This document shows, piece by piece, positions 24,723 to 32,620 of a stretch of DNA of 33,631 bases; the stretch's first letter is position 1, and the number at the start of each line of letters is the position of its first letter. The stretch spans positions 1 through 33,631 of the forward strand of contig JAJDAG010000194.1 of NCBI GenBank assembly GCA_029262005.1. The letters are read 5' to 3'. Source of the stretch: Candidatus Zhuqueibacterota bacterium (GTDB lineage: Bacteria > Zhuqueibacterota > Zhuqueibacteria > Oceanimicrobiales > Oceanimicrobiaceae). Below the pieces are notes generated by a model. The model made no database searches and had not been told where the DNA came from. It saw only the letters and a list, made by a program, of their open reading frames with translations. Position numbers and translations under genes: made by a program.

Positions 24723-24820
24723 TACGCTCGCAGGGGATTTATTCCCGCTTGCCACTTTAGCATGAAATCCCCTGCGCTCTGCCCTGAGCGCTGTCGAAGC
24801 GCAACCAATGAATATGGGAA
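24723..24820. repeat. MITE-like element family B, truncated copy
   Basis: TACGCTCGCAGGGGATTTAT, then CCCGCTTGCCACTTTAGCAT and CCAATGAATA match the left part of the complete family B copies. The rest of the element is missing. CCCTGAGCGCTGTCGAAGCG inside looks like a separate small dispersed repeat. Confidence 0.6.
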
Positions 24821-24951
24821 GGCAGAAGAGGGCCGCATATTTCAACTACTTTTTAACATAATGTCTACGCAACTAACCTCCTCTATTAGTTGCTTGATCC
24901 CAGAACTGTACGGCCTGACCCTCTTTACCGGTATCAGGTCTTTGCGAATCT

Positions 24952-25149
24952 TCTGCTCGCCCTGGGTTTCCACCCGGGGCGTTCAATAAATTCGGGCTTC
25001 TGCCCCCATCAGTCCTGAAAAAGTGTCTCCTTGAATATTTTTGCACCGTTTTCTTCATCGCTTAACCATGTCCAGGCGCACTGCTACACTCAACTTCGTG
25101 GGGCGGAAGCCCTTTCTAATTGCGCCCTGGGAGGAATCGCAGGGCGAGC
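24952..25149. repeat. MITE-like element family A, copy 1 (internally shortened)
   Basis: Starts TCTGCTCGCCCTGGG and ends CGCAGGGCGAGC. The two ends are inverted repeats of about 50 bp, each able to fold into its own small hairpin and each including GGGCTTCTGCCCC or its near complement. It shares CATCAGTCCTGAAAAAGTG and GAATATTTTTGCACCGTTTT with the other copies but lacks about 40 bp of the centre. Confidence 0.8.
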
Positions 25150-25177
25150 GAAACTAGAACGTTAGTTAGGAACCGCA

Positions 25178-26146
25178 TTATGTTCTTCTTAGATAAAAGG
25201 CTGCTTGATCTCCTTTTCCCTCTTCGTTAAGTCGTCTGGCTTTTTCGGTGAATTTCAATATATCCTGCTCGTTAAATATCGAATCGTCTATATTGGTTTT
25301 GAATGACCGAGGATGAAATAGAGGAATATCTTCCACATATTGTTCACTGCCAAGGAACTGAAACTCTGTCGAATCATATACAATGTTTTCAATAACGAAA
25401 TTTGTTCTTTTTGCTAAATGTTCAATACTTTCTACTGAGTGTAAAAATAGATGACGAGGAGCATCCAACTGCACCCAATTGGTTGTATATTTTTGCCAGG
25501 CATAAGAAGATACTATCGGAATTCTAATAAGGAGATAGCTGTGGGGTCTTAATATCTCATGCAAAGACTCCAATACATCGGTCGGATTTGACATATGTTC
25601 GAAAGAATGATTCAAGATTATGAAATCAAATTGTTGGTTTAAATCCCAAACCTCTTTTTTTAGAACCCTTACTCCGCATGGATATGAAATATCTTCTTCG
25701 ATATATGGGTCGATGCCTGTTAAGCTGTCAAAACCAGCACTGTTTAATGATAAGAGCATTTGGCCTTTGCCGCAACCGACATCTAAAATGTCATCACTTA
25801 CTTTGAGACCTACTTCGCGAGGCCATTGTGGAAGATGTCGATCTCCATAATATTTGAAGATGAGTTTTCCAACGACTGTCTTTTCTCCAAGAAAATATCT
25901 TAACCTGAGTTGCTTTAGGTAGCGTTTGAACAGAGAGGGTGTCGATATCATTGAATCAGAGAATGAGTAGTAATTTTCAGGATAATATTTTTCTATATTG
26001 GGGGGCATTTGTTTTATTTGAAGGCAACCACAATGGCAGCATTCAAAATATTCAAATTCATCCCCGAAACCAAACATCATCTCACGAACAGTGTATCTTC
26101 TATGAGAAGAAACACTGTCACAAATACTGCACTTTAATTGAGCCAT
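25178..26146 (-). CDS. Class I SAM-dependent methyltransferase with N-terminal zinc-finger-like motif
   Basis: 322 aa. The N-terminus has CSIC and CCHCGC (6-43), a zinc-ribbon-like pair common before sugar methyltransferases. DILDVGCGKGQMLLSL is the SAM-binding motif I and LNHSFEHMSNPTDVLESLHE with ILRPHSYLLIRIP the methyltransferase core. Relatives act in cell-surface glycan synthesis, but no such genes are near. It stands alone between a family A and a family B repeat element; CTAAC (minus strand) lies 11 bases past its stop, as in attC R'' boxes, so it may once have been a cassette. Confidence 0.85.
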   Translation of the reverse strand: MAQLKCSICDSVSSHRRYTVREMMFGFGDEFEYFECCHCGCLQIKQMPPNIEKYYPENYYSFSDSMISTPSLFKRYLKQLRLRYFLGEKTVVGKLIFKYYGDRHLPQWPREVGLKVSDDILDVGCGKGQMLLSLNSAGFDSLTGIDPYIEEDISYPCGVRVLKKEVWDLNQQFDFIILNHSFEHMSNPTDVLESLHEILRPHSYLLIRIPIVSSYAWQKYTTNWVQLDAPRHLFLHSVESIEHLAKRTNFVIENIVYDSTEFQFLGSEQYVEDIPLFHPRSFKTNIDDSIFNEQDILKFTEKARRLNEEGKGDQAAFYLRRT

Positions 26147-26169
26147 CTTTTTGTCAACCCTTTACAAAT

Positions 26170-26466
26170 TACGCTCGTTGGGGACTCACTATGTCAAACG
26201 CTCGTGGAGGATTTACACCCGCTTGCCACTTTAGCATGAAAGCCCCTGCGCAACCAATGAATAAGGAATTTCATTCCATGCAACGATTATATGTATGGTG
26301 AAATAAATACCACTTTCATTAACAACAACGTCCCATATCCTTGTCGTCTGCTATTCAGTCTTAGCCCGCTCTTTATTTGGGGGGACAGAGTCCCTGTTTT
26401 ATTGGTGCGTCGGGGATTAGGTTTTGGGGCTCTTTAGTGAGTCGTGTAAATCCCCGACGAGCGTAC
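26170..26466. repeat. MITE-like element family B, copy 2
   Basis: Left end TACGCTCGTTGGGG (with a second ACGCTCGTGGAGGATTTAC at 26198) and right end GTGTAAATCCCCGACGAGCG, which are inverted repeats of each other. The interior has GGAATTTCATTCC, TGGTGAAATAAATACCA and GACAGAGTCCCTG as in the other copies. No gene inside. Confidence 0.7.
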
Positions 26467-26494
26467 AAACTGACTTACCGCAGGGTTCGTCTAG

Positions 26495-26539
26495 GCTAAG
26501 CTGGCGCTAACAGCGCGCGGCTTGAGCCGCTTGTTATGT
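26495..26539 (-). other. attC-like remnant at the end of the DinB gene
   Basis: On the minus strand ACATAAC (an R''-like box, containing the DinB stop codon) is followed by AAGC, then GGCTCAAGC and later GCTTAGCC, which pair with one extra base on the first arm. This is half of an attC pattern. No R' box follows at the expected distance, so it would be inactive. GCTATGT just upstream of the gene (27084-27090) is one base off the R' expected for this cassette. Confidence 0.4.
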
Positions 26540-27064
26540 TGCTGGGGTTTCATTTATAACGTTCAGGTTCATATTGGCGCAATACTTCATATCAATTGCT
26601 CGTTTAGATTTAACGAAATAAGTAATTTGACCTGTATGGTAAGCAAAATGTTGCGTTACGTTGAGAATGTGTTCCACGCCGGTATGTGTAAAGCCCTGGA
26701 TGCAGGTCGCTTTTGTGAAATCGTCTTTCTTGAGATTTTCAAGAACGGCCCTTGTACCAGAGATCGTTTCATTTAGTTTGGTTCTTAAGTCTTCAGTTGG
26801 CAAGGGGCCTTTTTCATTGAATTCTTCATCTCTAACCCGGACATCTTTGACTTCCCCGATACCGCTAATGATGTACTGCCGGACATTGCCGCACAAGTGT
26901 AAGATTAGATTTCCCACACTTACAGTTTGATCGTTTGGACGGAACCAGATTTCATCTTCCGTGAGCTCATCAAGGCATTTGTGGATTCGAGAAGGTGATT
27001 CGTCGCAGAGCCGTTTAAGCGTCTCTTTGATAAAACCTTCTTCAATGGTATTTGGATGACTCAT
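26534..27064 (-). CDS. DinB-like protein (DUF1572 type)
   Basis: 176 aa with AAAGGAAAC before ATG 27064. SVGNLILHLCGNVRQYIISG and NVTQHFAYHTGQITYF supply the His residues of the metal site in the DinB/YfiT four-helix fold. Members act in thiol transfer or stress responses, but most are uncharacterised. The stop codon lies inside an attC-like R'' box, so it looks like a former integron cassette. The length is normal for the family. Confidence 0.85.
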   Translation of the reverse strand: MSHPNTIEEGFIKETLKRLCDESPSRIHKCLDELTEDEIWFRPNDQTVSVGNLILHLCGNVRQYIISGIGEVKDVRVRDEEFNEKGPLPTEDLRTKLNETISGTRAVLENLKKDDFTKATCIQGFTHTGVEHILNVTQHFAYHTGQITYFVKSKRAIDMKYCANMNLNVINETPAT

Positions 27065-27133
27065 TTTTACGTTTCCTTTAGCAACATAGCAAGATGCTCA
27101 CCTGCGGCAGGGGGCCGAGCAGTGAACGATTTT

Positions 27134-27371
27134 TCTGCTCGCCCTGGGTTTCCACCCGGGGCGTCCAATAAATTCGGGCTTCTGCCCCCATCAGTCCTGA
27201 AAAAGTGTCTCCTTGAATATTTTTGCACCGTTTTCTTCATCGTTTAACCATGTCAGAGCGCTGCTATACTTCCAATGTTCTCGTTTCAGCACCAGTCCTT
27301 ATTGGTTTTCCAACTCAACTTGGGGCAGAAGCCCTTTCTAATTGTGCTCTGGGAAGAATCCCAGGGCGAGG
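27134..27371. repeat. MITE-like element family A, copy 2
   Basis: 238 bp from TCTGCTCGCCCTGGG to CCCAGGGCGAG. The terminal inverted repeats are about 50 bp. The centre shares CATCAGTCCTGAAAAAGTG, CCATGTCAGAGCGCTGCTAT and CTTATTGGTTTTCCAACTC with copy 3. It does not encode a transposase. Confidence 0.85.
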
Positions 27372-27770
27372 GCCGAGCGAGTTCATTTAAATGAAAATTT
27401 GGGTTCGAGAAGATGACCCAACCTACAAACTGATACTTCATTGCCATTTCCAGCCTGGTTCAAACGACAATTTTCTTTTTTTCATCTGAAATATGAACTC
27501 TCAGATTAAGAGATGTGGTTAAGTGGGAACGCTCATTATCAAGATAAATCAACATTCTAACAAAGTCAAATAAAAATCAGTCCGGCTTGCCGGCTAATGC
27601 AGCTGTTTTCTTCTGCAAACGGACGAGTGGCCCGATCCAGCCATCGTGTGCCACCCATTTATGTTATTTCACGTCACGGGCACCCGGCGCCTTCACCCTG
27701 AGCCAAGTCGAAAGGTGAAGTAAATCACATTTTCCCATAAGTCTCCATGTGGGCGAACACATAAAATCAG
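27372..27770. other. Gene-free stretch with a short dispersed repeat
   Basis: No gene seen. 27580-27621 (GTCCGGCTTGCCGGC, then AATGCAGCTG and TTCTTCTGCAAACG) recurs with few changes at 32359-32399. CCCTGAGCCAAGTCGAAAGG at about 27699-27718 is another common intergenic repeat motif. Confidence 0.45.
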
Positions 27771-28640
27771 TTATTCAATTTCCAATATGGCGTTTTCGCG
27801 CAAAAAGGGATTGTTCAGATAACCTGAGCCAAAGGACTCCAGATTTTCACCCATGCTTTGCAGCAACTCCAACGAGGCTTGCGGGTTTTGCGTGAGGAGG
27901 AAGGGAATGACCTGATATTTGCCGGTTGCCAACCCGATTTCTGCGGGAAGAAACATCGTATACCGGATAGTGGGTGTCGTGTTGACGATAATGGTCTCGG
28001 GCCGCTCAATCGTCACCCAATTGCCGTCCTGATCTTTAAACAGGGTGCGTGAGGTCAGAACTTCACCGGAATTCAGGTTTCTGAAAAGGACGCCGCCGAT
28101 TTTACCACGATCCGGTTGAGTTAGCGGCAGGGTTACGGAAACCTGCGCCTCGGCGGCTTGCAGTGTAACCTCAACTTGTACAGAATCGGTGTAATCAGAC
28201 GTCACCACCTCGGGGATAACTTCTGTATATATATTGAAATTTTGTTTTAAAGTAATCGATTTTTTCATTTTGCCGTTCTCATCGAAATCACCTTTTGTGA
28301 AGTTAAAACGACCATTTTGAATGAAAACCTCAGCTGTGGCGACTTCGTAGTTGGTGGCGTAAAAATAAAGGGTAAAAAAGCCGATAATGCCTGCCGAATT
28401 GGTTGTCTGCGGCAATGTTAGGGAAAATTGGCCTTTTTCATTTGTGCGAGTATGGAGGCCTATTGTTTCCAGCCATACGTAAACATTTTGCAGGTTCACC
28501 GCCTCGGCCACGTTTATTTGGCCTTGAATACCATTGACAATGTTGCTACTACCGATGGGACTGCCGGTGCATCGCGTGAATACAATTATCAGTAAAAAAC
28601 TGTGAAGTAGCAGAAGTATTGCTTGAATTGTTCGAGTCAT
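27771..28640 (-). CDS. Exported carboxypeptidase-regulatory-like domain protein, probable lipoprotein
   Basis: 289 aa, GGGAG before ATG 28640. The N-terminus is a hydrophobic signal (AILLLLHSFLLIIVFTRC) with Cys24 as a possible though imperfect lipobox. Residues about 36-95 (VNGIQGQINVAE, then VYVWLETIGLHTRTNEKGQF) resemble the carboxypeptidase regulatory-like beta-sandwich found in many surface proteins. The remainder is beta-rich with no catalytic motif. It probably sits in the cell envelope; the role is unknown. It stands alone. Confidence 0.65.
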   Translation of the reverse strand: MTRTIQAILLLLHSFLLIIVFTRCTGSPIGSSNIVNGIQGQINVAEAVNLQNVYVWLETIGLHTRTNEKGQFSLTLPQTTNSAGIIGFFTLYFYATNYEVATAEVFIQNGRFNFTKGDFDENGKMKKSITLKQNFNIYTEVIPEVVTSDYTDSVQVEVTLQAAEAQVSVTLPLTQPDRGKIGGVLFRNLNSGEVLTSRTLFKDQDGNWVTIERPETIIVNTTPTIRYTMFLPAEIGLATGKYQVIPFLLTQNPQASLELLQSMGENLESFGSGYLNNPFLRENAILEIE

Positions 28641-29420
28641 GGTTTGTTGGCTCCCTGTATTTTGTTCATGGTCATTAATAAAATAGCTGGCAGAGCAGTG
28701 ATATGCTTTTAATCGGTTACGACAAAGTGCCCACCGTGCCCTTTAAAGGGCAGGCACAAATATTCCGTGTCATCAGCTACGTAGAGTGGTGTCCAGCACC
28801 ACCATTTTCTCAAATATCGATATTAAAACCCGATCATGACCAAACGTAGAACAGTTTATTGAATGGTGTTCGACGCCACCCTTCATGGCTATTCATTATT
28901 AGCTCCCGCTTTATTTAACGACAGTTATTGGTAAGTCCGGGATTACGCGAATAACCGAGCCTGGCGCAGCAAATCGTCAACGAGCGCGGAACAGGCTTTA
29001 CCGGCTGACATCCAGCGCGCAGTCGAGGCAATTGCCTTATTCTGGCACACCGGCGTTGCGACTGAATATGGCACTTGACGAAGTCATCGCCGGGAACATA
29101 GGTTTTCTCCTGATCTGGATAGCACCCAAAAATTACAATCCTTCCATTGGTAGTCAAGCAAAAACTGACTAAATGCTACAAAAACCAACTGCATAAGTCC
29201 GAAGTAAAGACATTATTAAGAAACCTCATAATACCGGCGCGTGATTAGCGACATTTATTTTTCCCTGTTGGCGATTTGCTCTCCTCAGCCGCAATTGCTG
29301 TAATCGTTGCAAACTTGGCCTGGTAACCATCTTGATTTGACATATTTTACCGCATGTAATTTGTGTGGATTATACTACATAGACAACTTCAGTTGCCGCT
29401 TTCCACTCAAAAAATGCCTT
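28641..29420. other. Gene-free stretch with small hairpins
   Basis: No intact gene. GTGGTGTCCAGCACCAC (about 28780) and GGTGTTCGACGCC (about 28865) are short hairpins. A minus-strand frame at 28915-29157 is Arg/Cys-rich without a recognisable family and may be a decayed gene. Confidence 0.4.
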
Positions 29421-29658
29421 TCTGCTCGCCCGGGGTTTCTACCCGGGGCGTCCAATCAATTCGGGCTTCTGCCCCCATCAGTCCTGAAAAAGTGTCTCCT
29501 TGAATATTTTTGCATCGTTTTCTTCATCGTTTAACCATATCAGAGCGCTGCTATACTTCCAATGTTCTCGTTTCAGAACCAGACCGTATTGGTTTTCCAA
29601 CTCAACTTGGGGCAAAAGCCCTTTCTAATTGCGCCCTGGGAAGAATCCCCGGGCGAGC
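29421..29658. repeat. MITE-like element family A, copy 3
   Basis: 238 bp from TCTGCTCGCCCGGGG to CCCCGGGCGAGC, the same length as copy 2 and almost identical in the centre. On the minus strand the element starts 16 bases after ACATAAC (29675-29681), an attC R''-like box downstream of the barrel-protein gene. Confidence 0.85.
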
Positions 29659-29724
29659 CGAAGTGCAAAATTTTGTTATGTCTCGCTCGATCTCGAAGAT
29701 TTGGACTCGTGTTTGGTGATTAAA

Positions 29725-30387
29725 TCACTCCCTGTGATAACCTAATTGCAATTGATAAAATCCCCGATTGAGCTTGCCGGCGTCGATACCAAGCTTCAGC
29801 GGCGGTAGCAGATCTCCGCCATCCATCGTGCCAAGGTCAACGAAATGAACCTTAAATGAAAACGTCAGCCCACCACTTTTGGCACGCTGCGTTGCCGCAA
29901 TATTCCAGGTTCCACCAAAGAACCCACCGAAGCCGTTTTTTTTCCATATGTCTGTGCCACCTAAAAGTGGTGCATCACGCGCAATTTCTGCGAAATCGAC
30001 CTTATAAAAGCCGAACCCGGCGTCCACGGACAGATTGCGGTTTTCGCTTGGGCGCCACTTGACTGATGGCAACAGATAACCGCCTCCCGCGATAATATTG
30101 TTTTTATTTGGGAACAGAGCCAAATCAAAACCCAGTAGAAAATCCCCATTGCCGGTCTGCTTCAACGGCCAATGCACTGCGAACGCTACGTTAAAATGTA
30201 CCTTATCGAGCTTACCGCGAACGATTGATTGTAAGTCCTCAACATCCGGCCAGCTGCAGAGACCGACGCTTACTTCAAAACGAAAATTCCGTGCGCCAGG
30301 ATTAGCTGTTGCGAGCGTGTAGGCATCAAGACAGTAAACTGCAACGACAAGCAATGCGGACATCGAGAATTTAAGGGATTTGCGCAT
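29725..30387 (-). CDS. Putative outer-membrane beta-barrel protein
   Basis: About 220 aa from ATG 30387 with AAGGAGC upstream; a TTG nine codons earlier is less likely. A signal peptide (SLKFSMSALLVVAVYCLDAY) is followed by alternating polar and hydrophobic strands rich in Gly and aromatics (GDFLLGFDLALFP, FGGFFGGTWNIAA, FSFKVHFVDLG) and a last strand FYQLQLGYHRE, the layout of small barrels. No family name was recognised. It lies just downstream of GTTAGGC, a good attC R' box, so it may be cassette-borne. Confidence 0.6.
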   Translation of the reverse strand: MRKSLKFSMSALLVVAVYCLDAYTLATANPGARNFRFEVSVGLCSWPDVEDLQSIVRGKLDKVHFNVAFAVHWPLKQTGNGDFLLGFDLALFPNKNNIIAGGGYLLPSVKWRPSENRNLSVDAGFGFYKVDFAEIARDAPLLGGTDIWKKNGFGGFFGGTWNIAATQRAKSGGLTFSFKVHFVDLGTMDGGDLLPPLKLGIDAGKLNRGFYQLQLGYHRE

Positions 30388-30458
30388 GGCAACAAGCTCC
30401 TTCAAAACTTGCAAATAACGGGCTGCTCATCTCTCTACACACGGCATCAGCAATCTCC

Positions 30459-30504
30459 GCCTAACGGTTGAGGTGACGGCGTTTTTTGCCGTGGCCGTAC
30501 ACCT
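30459..30504 (-). other. Partial attC site (R', L' and L'' present)
   Basis: On the minus strand: AGGTGTACGGC, a loop, GCCGTCACCT, five-base spacer CAACC, then GTTAGGC, which fits GTTRRRY exactly. The arms pair with one extra base in the first arm, as expected for L''/L'. No R'' box (RYYYAAC) lies at the right distance upstream, so the site is incomplete. Confidence 0.5.
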
Positions 30505-30617
30505 TCTATTTTTTACTGAACTTAATATCTCTTTAGCAAAGGGGTGCTTTATGCGCATTTGCGAATTTCTGCTCACAGGATAATTCTCGCAAGCATTTTC
30601 TGGATGAACCTTCTTTT

Positions 30618-31046
30618 TCACACAACGTTCTTCTTGAATTTCCGGAACAAGAAGATGAAATTAACCACAATAGCTATCAAGGAAAAGCTCGACAACGTAA
30701 GAAAATACAGGTCGTCTACGCTACCACTGAAACCAGAGAAAATCCAGGTAGATAAACTATAGACGATTATGAAATATAAGAAGATTGATTGTCGCACGTG
30801 ATCGTAAATAGTAGAACTCTGTAGCTTTTCGAGGCCTTGCATTAGACGACTAGCAAGCCAAAAGAGGGGTATGCCGGCAATGACAATAATGCCGCTTGTG
30901 AGAAAAATGTAGGGCACTTCAAACACACGAATATAATCCGGCAATAAGCCAAAAATTCGGACCATGAGTTCAATAGAGCCCATAGCGATGGTTAGCAAAG
31001 GAATAAGAAAAGCTACGTGGATGATAGGCGTGATAATTTTTTTCAT
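30618..31046 (-). CDS. Small four-helix membrane protein
   Basis: 142 aa with about four membrane helices (near 5-27, 41-65, 86-107 and 112-133). No charged catalytic motif and no family recognised. The start has only a weak ribosome site, common in integron cassettes. It lies between a complete attC on its 5' side (31083-31214) and a partial attC on its 3' side (30459-30504), the position of a gene cassette. Cassette-borne small membrane proteins are frequent and mostly of unknown function. Confidence 0.65.
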   Translation of the reverse strand: MKKIITPIIHVAFLIPLLTIAMGSIELMVRIFGLLPDYIRVFEVPYIFLTSGIIVIAGIPLFWLASRLMQGLEKLQSSTIYDHVRQSIFLYFIIVYSLSTWIFSGFSGSVDDLYFLTLSSFSLIAIVVNFIFLFRKFKKNVV

Positions 31047-31082
31047 TGTTCAAAATCTATTTCTATTCTCTACTTTAGACTG

Positions 31083-31214
31083 GCATAACACTCCGCTTCA
31101 CGCGCGGCGGGATTTCAACGCACTTAGCACGCAGAAAAGAAAAGACTTTGAAAAATGCACAAGAGTATCCCAGATCGCCGATGCCCGCCGTCGCCGTGAA
31201 AGCGCTAGTTAGGT
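31083..31214 (-). other. attC recombination site far from the integrase
   Basis: Minus-strand order: R'' ACCTAAC (exact RYYYAAC), L'' CGCTTTCACGGCGACGGCGG, loop, L' CCGCCGCGCGTGAAGCG, spacer, R' GTTATGC. The arms pair with three single extra bases, all in L''. The size (132 bp), orientation and even part of the loop (GACTTTGAAAAATGCAC against GACTTGAAAAGTGCAT) match the attC at 579-706. It lies 27 kb from intI on the other side. Confidence 0.88.
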
Positions 31215-31364
31215 GCCAATCATCATGATTTTTGATTTTAGCGACCGCCATCTTCGTTGTTTTGCCTCATTGCCATTTGCTCAGAGCTAATAATAAGGTT
31301 GCCGGGCATATCTATGTCATACATACGGCAAAATGGCAATGGATAGACTCGACCCGGCGAATCC

Positions 31365-31859
31365 TTATGGAGAAATAGCTGAACTGCGCATTGGTTGCGG
31401 AACGCTACTGTTCCAAACATCAACCTGCAGCTTCCAGGCACCATCGGCCTGTTTTTTCCAGATGCGGACATTTTTGCTTGGTCCTGACTCCACGGGCTCT
31501 TGTCCTCCTAATTGATATTTGAAAATGGATGTATTGACCTCATAAGCAATACTGCCACTGCCGTTCAGCACAACTTGCTCCTCCACCAACTCAATACCGG
31601 TATAAGCACGCCTGTTCCAGAATTCACTCACAGCTTGCTTACCCACAACCACCTCTTCGTTGGCGGGCAAAATAATCGCATCTTCAGCGTACCGTACAAG
31701 AATTTCGTCAGTCCTTGCGCTGTTCACAGCGGCCCTGAACTCTGTGATTACATCACCGACCGCTACCAGATCAACCTTCTCTTCTTGAGAGCCGGTGCAG
31801 CCCCAGAGAAAAAAAGAAAAACCCAGCACGAACAAAATACATAACCTTTTAGGTTTCAT
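31365..31859 (-). CDS. SnoaL/DUF4440-like lipoprotein
   Basis: 164 aa with AGGAG before ATG 31859. The signal peptide ends in LWGC, a good lipobox with Cys21. The mature part (VITEFRAAVNSARTDEILVR, then DAIILPANEEVVVGKQAVSE, and RIWKKQADGAWKLQVDVWN) is a typical NTF2-like cone fold of the SnoaL/DUF4440 group, anchored in a membrane. The attC at 31083-31214 follows after about 150 bp, so it is probably the gene of that cassette. A possible cassette start, GCCTAAC, lies at 32007-32013. Confidence 0.8.
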   Translation of the reverse strand: MKPKRLCILFVLGFSFFLWGCTGSQEEKVDLVAVGDVITEFRAAVNSARTDEILVRYAEDAIILPANEEVVVGKQAVSEFWNRRAYTGIELVEEQVVLNGSGSIAYEVNTSIFKYQLGGQEPVESGPSKNVRIWKKQADGAWKLQVDVWNSSVPQPMRSSAISP

Positions 31860-32620
31860 GACAATCTCCTGTTTTTCGGTTTTCTAATATTGGGACCATT
31901 AAAAAAAAACAATAACCAAGTCCTTTCGAAAAAAAATACCTAAATGATAAAATCCCTCCCCGTGAAAAAAGTAAACACCCAAAAACTAGAATAATTTCTT
32001 CGATTGGCCTAACCTAAGTTTATTGGACCTAATAAATCCAGGAAACTGGACATCAAATGTCCAATAAACAAATTGACTACTTTTGTTTAACCGTTTGTAA
32101 AAAATAGCTATATCTTCTTTTTCCTGCTTAGTGGAGCTGTGTTTATTGGTCGTATTGACCGTCCAATAAACTCAATCCCCCAGCATGGAAGTCACGTGAA
32201 CACCTGGAGTCGGAAATGTTGGGGAATGAGGTGTGTTCAGCCTCAATATAAAACAACGCATTAACAATGTCAAAAGAAAAAAGGCTGAGGCAATAGGCGG
32301 GCTGCCTGGTATACCAAACAAAAGACCAGGTCGCAAGGCAGCGTCTTTCAGATAAACCGTCCAGCTTGCGGCAAATGCAGCTGCTTTCTTCTGCAAACGC
32401 GGAATTGCAAACCGCCAATCGCGCGCATAAAAGCAAATAAAAGCCAAGAAAGGTGAGTGACAAGCCCAAAAAGGTGAGTAACAAGCCAAAAGACCTGGCT
32501 CTCAGCCTGTTCTCAGGCAGGAAGAGTCACTTTTTTCTCAAGATTATCGGGAAATGGCTGGTAATAAAAGGAACTTACGTAAGTAAATTAAATGGACTCA
32601 AAATTTAGGAGTAATTTGTT
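31860..32620. other. AT-rich gene-free stretch with inverted repeats
   Basis: About 760 bp with no supported gene. It holds the two GTTTATTGG inverted pairs described separately, a second copy of a dispersed repeat at 32359-32399, and a doubled AAAGGTGAGTRACAAGCC near 32450-32487. TTAGGAG near 32607-32613 is the ribosome site of the next gene. Confidence 0.5.
32018..32171. repeat. Two successive GTTTATTGGAC inverted pairs
   Basis: GTTTATTGGAC (32018-32028) faces GTCCAATAAAC (32059-32069), and GTTTATTGG (32141-32149) faces GTCCAATAAAC (32161-32171). Four copies of one 9-11 base motif in alternating orientation suggest protein-binding sites or ends of a small element. GCCTAACCTAA stands just before the first. 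Confidence 0.6.

Noticed and set aside
24952-29658. Family A elements as very long attC sites
   Set aside because: At about 240 bp they exceed known attC sizes, their ends carry no RYYYAAC/GTTRRRY boxes, and the inner sequence is conserved as in a MITE.
31238-31471. 77-codon minus-strand frame overlapping the SnoaL-like lipoprotein
   Set aside because: It overlaps a well-supported gene in another frame and has no ribosome site; its C-terminal part looks somewhat natural but is not enough for a gene call.
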